Assembly: GCA_045651685.1 (NCBI GenBank)
Contig: JAZRSV010000030.1
Location: 1-19,074 of the forward strand
Direction: 5' to 3'
Source: CAKVLS01 sp045651685
Lineage (GTDB): Bacteria; Bacillota; Clostridia; Christensenellales; UBA1242
DNA length: 19,074 bases
Part shown: piece by piece, positions 15,046 to 19,074 of the stretch
Position numbering within the stretch: the stretch's first letter is position 1
Layout of the letters: the number at the start of each line of letters is the position of its first letter
Program-made: the position numbers and the translations under genes
Notes under the pieces: model-generated
What the model was told of the DNA's origin: nothing
Seen by the model: the letters and a program-made list of their open reading frames with translations, nothing else
The model's database searches: none

Positions 15046-18000
15046 ATGAAGAGTAAATTTAAGTGGCTAGGCATATTATTTGCTTTTGCTTTGTGCTTTG
15101 GTATATTTGGAGGGGCAAATGCTTCTCTTGCTTTTGCTGCGACCGAATATAATGTTACTTATAATCATTTAGATTCTTCTACAGAAGTATTATCAACAGT
15201 AGATGGCTATGCTCAAAGACCTACCGAAGCTGCGCCAGCTGGTTATAAAACTAACTGGTACTATTATGTAGATGGTTCTAATATGGATATATTTGACTTT
15301 AGCAAACAGTTAGAATCAGATATAACCTTATATGCGCAACAAGTAAGATGTTATAATGTTAATTATTATAAGTATACCGACATTAGCAACGGTCTTGATA
15401 GCACCGATTATACTTTAGATACAACACTTGCTATAGTAGCTAACTCTTATGCAACTTCAATCGAAGCAGAACAAGAGACTGGATATAACTTTTTATATTG
15501 GACAGCTGATTATAACACAAAGGCAAAATTTGTCTTTGACGAAACTCAAATAACACAAGATACCAACTTGTATCCTGTTTATGCTATAAAGACATATACT
15601 CTTAACTACTATGTAGATGATGCTGTTTATCTTACTCAAACTATCGATCATAACGAAAGAGCAACTTTGCCTACAGCACCACAAAAAGATGGTTATACAT
15701 TTGACGGTTGGTATATTTTAGATAATCAAAGCAATACAGCATTTGATTTTAATACTCAAATAGCACAAGATTATGACCTAGTTGCAAAGTTTACAAGCAA
15801 CTCTTATAGTGTTGTTTATACTACCAATGCTTATCTTACTTTTGCTGGCAATGCAAGTGTTGTAGATGGCAATGATTTGGTTATTAACATTACTATCAAC
15901 AACAGCTATAACCAAACTCAACTTACATTAGATCACATTGTTATAACAGGTGATTATGATGACGCAGAGATAGAAAAAGCAGCGTCTAACTATATTTTAA
16001 GAATATACGAAGTTAAGAGCGATTTGACACTTAATGTTGTACCTCTTGCTATTAACAAATATACTGTCACTTTGCCTACAGTCACTGGCCTAGAGTTAAC
16101 AGTTATTACAAATCCTGCTAACTACACTTATAGTGACGGAGTATATACTCTAGACTATGGCAAAGTATTTGAATTTTCTGTAACAGTTTTAGAAGGCTAC
16201 TTTGCAAAAGTTTTATCTTTTAGTGGGGTTTATTCTTCTAGCACAAAATATACACTTTCTAGCAACTCATCAAACACAGTAGTGACATCTAACTGTCAAG
16301 TTGTAGAATATGTATTAATTCAAATGCAAAATACTCAAAATGTAAGTTATGCATTTAGCACTGCTATTTTAGAGCAAGATGTTGATAATATAAAAATAGA
16401 AAGGGGCACAAGTAGCACTTTTACCGTACAAGCAAATGAAGGTTATTTCTTAAAAGGTGTCACTGGCGCTAACAAAATTGGCAACAATTATGTGTTTACA
16501 GCTAATTATTCTCAAGCAATTAGCTTTGACGCGGTAGAGTATCATGTTGTCACTTTGCCTGCAGTTGCTGGTGTAGCTGGTTATATTGTATCAGGACATC
16601 TAGAGGGTAGCGGTTATACTTACTATGTAGAAGATGGTGCAGATATTACTGTCACTGTTCAATTATTATCTCAATATAGCGATAGCTCATCAGTTTTAGA
16701 AGCTACAGGCGCCAATAATGTTGTTGCTGGAGCAAATGCCAATGTGTTTACAATACAAGGTGTGACTGCAGATTCTGTTGTTACAGTTTCTAATGTTGGC
16801 CTTAACAATTTGGCAATTACCTTTAACCAAAACGCAACTTATGGTGAGTTTACAGCTGATAATAATACAGTTGTGTATGGTGGAGATTATGAGTTTACAT
16901 TTACTTTAGCTCAACCATATAGCCAAACAACACTTTCTAGCAGCGATTTTGAGATTGTGGGTGACTATGTAGATATACAAGTTGATGGCAATACTATTAC
17001 AGTTATTAATGTGACTTCACCAATTACAGTGTCAGTAGTTGACCTAGTACTAAACATATATGGTGTTAATATCACCAACAATACATACGGCAATTTGACT
17101 GCAAGTGTTATGTCTGTGACTCATGGTGGCAATATAACAATTTCTGCAGAACTAACTACAAAATACAATCAAACTACACTAGCATTTAAGTATCTTGATG
17201 TTATTGGCCAATACGAAACTTATGTAGAAAATAACGGACAAGTGACTTTTGTTGGTGTAAGAAGTAATTTTGCACTAGAATTAAAAGACTTGCCTGTAAA
17301 TAGCTATCAAATAACTTTCCCTGCAGCACCAAATGGTGAGTTTACTATAGATAAACCAGGTCAAAAAGTACAACATGGTACTAATTTGACATTTACTATA
17401 ACACTAAACGCTGCTTATACTCAAAATATAGATACATTTACTTTGTATGTAAATAGCGAAGAATTAATCGGCGTAAAGAATGGCAATTCTATTTCGTACA
17501 ATCTTCAAAACATAACAGAAGAAAAAACTATGGCAACTAGCGCAATAGTTATTAACTCTTATGTTGTAAGTTATAAAGATGGCAATATAGTATTGTTTAT
17601 CCGCAACGAAAATTATAATGCAGCTCCAACACAACCATCTGACCCTATAAAACCTGGCTACATTTTTGATGGTTGGTTCTTAAACGAAGCTCTTACAATG
17701 CCTTTTGATTTTGAAAACTATACAATATCAAATGATATTAGTGTATATGCAAAATTTATTGTAGAAGAATATACAATTTCTTTTGAAATCGAAGGTCACA
17801 TAGTAGCACAAGTCGGCGCAAGATATGGCGAAAGCATCTCTGACAAGTTGCCAACAATCCCATCAAAAGTTGGACACCAAAAGGTTGCTCCTTATTGGGA
17901 TTTTGCATCTGCTGCTGTTGACAAAACATTTATAACAAAAAATGCAACTATTAATGCAGTATATACAATAGATGTATACAGAATTACATTTATGGGCCTA

Positions 18001-18936
18001 GGCAAAGTTATCGAAACTCAATATGTAGAATACTTTGGCGATGCTGTTGCTCCAACCAACACAACAATCACTGGTTATGTATTTGAAGGTTGGGACAATG
18101 TATTTACTCAAGTGACTGAAGATGTTGTTGTAAATGCAATTTATCAAATTATCACATACAAAGTTTATTTTGTAGATGTTAATGCTGGTACAGTTATTTA
18201 TAATCAATTTGTAGATTACAACTTCTGTGCAGATAGACCTAATGACGACTATGTGTTGTCAGATAGAGTAGGTTATACTGTATATGGTTGGTATAGAGAT
18301 AATCAATTTGTAAACATGTTTGATTTTTCTACAAAGATAACTCAAGACACATATGTTTATGGCAAAATTGATGTATCTGTTTTTGATATCAACTTTATGG
18401 TAGATGGTCAACTACTTTATTACTATTCTCTAACTTATGGACAATCATTAACAGAAATTCCTTCTATCCCATCAAAGGTTGGTTATACAGCAGTAGCGCC
18501 AGTTTGGAGCGTAAATGATTTTTCATATGTGACAAGCGATATAGAGTGCGAAGCTATCTATACAATCAATAGATATGTTGTGACTTTTGTATATCCAGAT
18601 GGTACAACATTTGAGCAAACTGTAAATCATGGCGAAACTATTAAAAACCTACCAAACAAAAATCTTCGTTTTGGTCAAAGAGTTTCTGCCGACTCAAAAC
18701 AACTTGCTAACATCACAGAAAACATGACTATCAAACTAAAAGTACAAGATTTTCTACCATTAATTTTGGTAGCAATTGCTGTAGTGTTTGGTGGATTGAT
18801 TACTCTATTAGTTATATTTGCAATAAAAATTAAGCGTGGAAGAGCAAATATGGCAAGCAGTAAAGAAGTAAAAAATCTTCAACAAAAAGTAGATCAAAGA
18901 CAAGCTTATATTGATCGTATGAATGATAAAAAATAG
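15046..18936 (+). CDS. Secreted, membrane-anchored InlB-type repeat surface protein
   Basis: A signal peptide (basic MKSKFK, hydrophobic 8-22, likely cleavage after AFA near residue 32) sends this 1296-residue protein out of the cell. Three repeats of Listeria-Bacteroides/InlB B type follow (about 33-250; the clearest is GYTFDGWYILD with the AKF end). Next comes a central block (about 250-835) of beta-rich units of 82-90 residues, several carrying an YNQTTL-like element (Tyr288, 625, 707, 791). About six more InlB-type units run from 838 to 1235 (GYIFDGWF, GYVFEGWD, GYTVYGWY). A transmembrane helix (1236-1260), a KIKRGR stop-transfer and a 36-residue cytoplasmic tail end the protein. There is no LPXTG motif, so it is anchored by the helix. 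AAGGA (15033-15037) sets the start. The role is probably adhesion or cell-surface structure, by analogy only. Confidence 0.88.
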   Translation: MKSKFKWLGILFAFALCFGIFGGANASLAFAATEYNVTYNHLDSSTEVLSTVDGYAQRPTEAAPAGYKTNWYYYVDGSNMDIFDFSKQLESDITLYAQQVRCYNVNYYKYTDISNGLDSTDYTLDTTLAIVANSYATSIEAEQETGYNFLYWTADYNTKAKFVFDETQITQDTNLYPVYAIKTYTLNYYVDDAVYLTQTIDHNERATLPTAPQKDGYTFDGWYILDNQSNTAFDFNTQIAQDYDLVAKFTSNSYSVVYTTNAYLTFAGNASVVDGNDLVINITINNSYNQTQLTLDHIVITGDYDDAEIEKAASNYILRIYEVKSDLTLNVVPLAINKYTVTLPTVTGLELTVITNPANYTYSDGVYTLDYGKVFEFSVTVLEGYFAKVLSFSGVYSSSTKYTLSSNSSNTVVTSNCQVVEYVLIQMQNTQNVSYAFSTAILEQDVDNIKIERGTSSTFTVQANEGYFLKGVTGANKIGNNYVFTANYSQAISFDAVEYHVVTLPAVAGVAGYIVSGHLEGSGYTYYVEDGADITVTVQLLSQYSDSSSVLEATGANNVVAGANANVFTIQGVTADSVVTVSNVGLNNLAITFNQNATYGEFTADNNTVVYGGDYEFTFTLAQPYSQTTLSSSDFEIVGDYVDIQVDGNTITVINVTSPITVSVVDLVLNIYGVNITNNTYGNLTASVMSVTHGGNITISAELTTKYNQTTLAFKYLDVIGQYETYVENNGQVTFVGVRSNFALELKDLPVNSYQITFPAAPNGEFTIDKPGQKVQHGTNLTFTITLNAAYTQNIDTFTLYVNSEELIGVKNGNSISYNLQNITEEKTMATSAIVINSYVVSYKDGNIVLFIRNENYNAAPTQPSDPIKPGYIFDGWFLNEALTMPFDFENYTISNDISVYAKFIVEEYTISFEIEGHIVAQVGARYGESISDKLPTIPSKVGHQKVAPYWDFASAAVDKTFITKNATINAVYTIDVYRITFMGLGKVIETQYVEYFGDAVAPTNTTITGYVFEGWDNVFTQVTEDVVVNAIYQIITYKVYFVDVNAGTVIYNQFVDYNFCADRPNDDYVLSDRVGYTVYGWYRDNQFVNMFDFSTKITQDTYVYGKIDVSVFDINFMVDGQLLYYYSLTYGQSLTEIPSIPSKVGYTAVAPVWSVNDFSYVTSDIECEAIYTINRYVVTFVYPDGTTFEQTVNHGETIKNLPNKNLRFGQRVSADSKQLANITENMTIKLKVQDFLPLILVAIAVVFGGLITLLVIFAIKIKRGRANMASSKEVKNLQQKVDQRQAYIDRMNDKK

Positions 18937-18959
18937 TAGGTTATACCTACTATTTTTTT
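18930..18959 (+). terminator. Terminator overlapping the stop of the InlB-repeat gene
   Basis: AAAATAGTAGG (18930-18940) pairs with CCTACTATTTT (18946-18956) around a 5-base loop, followed by T residues. The TAG stop (18934-18936) lies inside the stem. Confidence 0.92.
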
Positions 18960-18960
18960 A

Positions 18961-18989
18961 TTGACCAATTGGTCGGAAATTAATATAGA
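18961..18989 (+). promoter_or_regulatory. Candidate promoter with palindromic operator over the -35
   Basis: TTGACC (18961-18966) and TATAGA (18984-18989) are 17 bases apart. The perfect 12-bp palindrome GACCAATTGGTC (18963-18974) overlaps the -35 box, an arrangement typical of repressor control, for example by TetR-family proteins. The gene it would serve lies beyond the right edge. I see no coding sequence in 18937-19074. Confidence 0.5.
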
Positions 18990-19073
18990 TAGTATATTTT
19001 ACAACAATATATTACTTGGCTACATTCTAGACAAATAGGACAAAATATCTATTTTTGATACCAATTGTTCGGA
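18964..19073. repeat. Two copies of a 14-bp operator-like element
   Basis: ACCAATTGGTCGGA (18964-18977) recurs as ACCAATTGTTCGGA (19060-19073), one mismatch in 14, starts 96 bases apart. Both are preceded by TTGA, so the second also has a -35-like TTGATA (19055-19060). The second copy breaks the central palindrome by one base. The window ends there, so further copies cannot be excluded. Confidence 0.7.
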
Positions 19074-19074
19074 T

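Noticed and set aside
18900..18936. Sortase anchor at the end of the InlB-repeat protein
   Set aside because: No LPXTG-like motif precedes the helix, and the cytoplasmic tail is about 36 residues, too long for a sortase signal.
18961..19074. Start of a CRISPR array at the right edge
   Set aside because: Only two 14-bp near copies are seen, with starts 96 bases apart. The unit is too short, the spacing too large, and the palindrome over a -35 box fits an operator better.

Overview
The window is low-GC, AT-rich bacterial DNA, most likely from an uncultured Gram-positive Bacillota of the Clostridia or Mollicutes-relative type. Supporting signs are strong AGGAGG-type ribosome binding sites, sigma-A-like promoters, and short A-stem/T-tract terminators after almost every transcription unit. 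There is also a Listeria-Bacteroides (InlB B-repeat) surface protein and Gram-positive-type conjugation proteins. All eleven genes use the standard code. Ten end in TAA, one in TAG and none in TGA. I cannot name the species.

Region 1 (1-8669, plus strand) holds four genes in three units. The first is a VirB6/TrbL-like polytopic membrane protein, cut by the left edge, with a long soluble Ala/Lys/Glu-rich tail. The second is a VirB4-like secretion ATPase carrying a PrgI-type membrane domain at its N-terminus. The third is an unrecognised 1042-residue repeat protein, followed 12 bases later by a 102-residue acidic-tailed protein. The first two are core parts of a Gram-positive type IV secretion (conjugation-type) machine. 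The pair that follows is of unknown function and may be its cargo, accessory proteins or simply neighbours. No relaxase, coupling protein, integrase or attachment site is visible in the window.

Region 2 (8755-12833) is metabolic. Class II fructose-bisphosphate aldolase is on the minus strand. Diverging from it is a three-gene plus-strand unit: a GtrB-like glycosyltransferase with degenerate catalytic motifs, an M29-family aminopeptidase that starts at TTG, and glyceraldehyde-3-phosphate dehydrogenase. Two glycolytic enzymes thus flank one divergent control region.

Region 3 (12961-14843) is a two-gene unit: a zinc-ribbon/TM2 membrane protein overlapping by one base with mnmA, the tRNA 2-thiouridylase. 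Region 4 (15046-18936) encodes a 1296-residue secreted, membrane-anchored protein built from InlB-type and other beta-rich repeats. Its leader contains a large palindrome. The right edge (18961-19074) carries two near-identical 14-bp operator-like elements, the first sitting on a candidate promoter, and is cut before the gene they would control.

The best candidate for an undescribed system is region 1: a secretion channel and ATPase next to a giant repeat protein with a small acidic partner, embedded among housekeeping genes.
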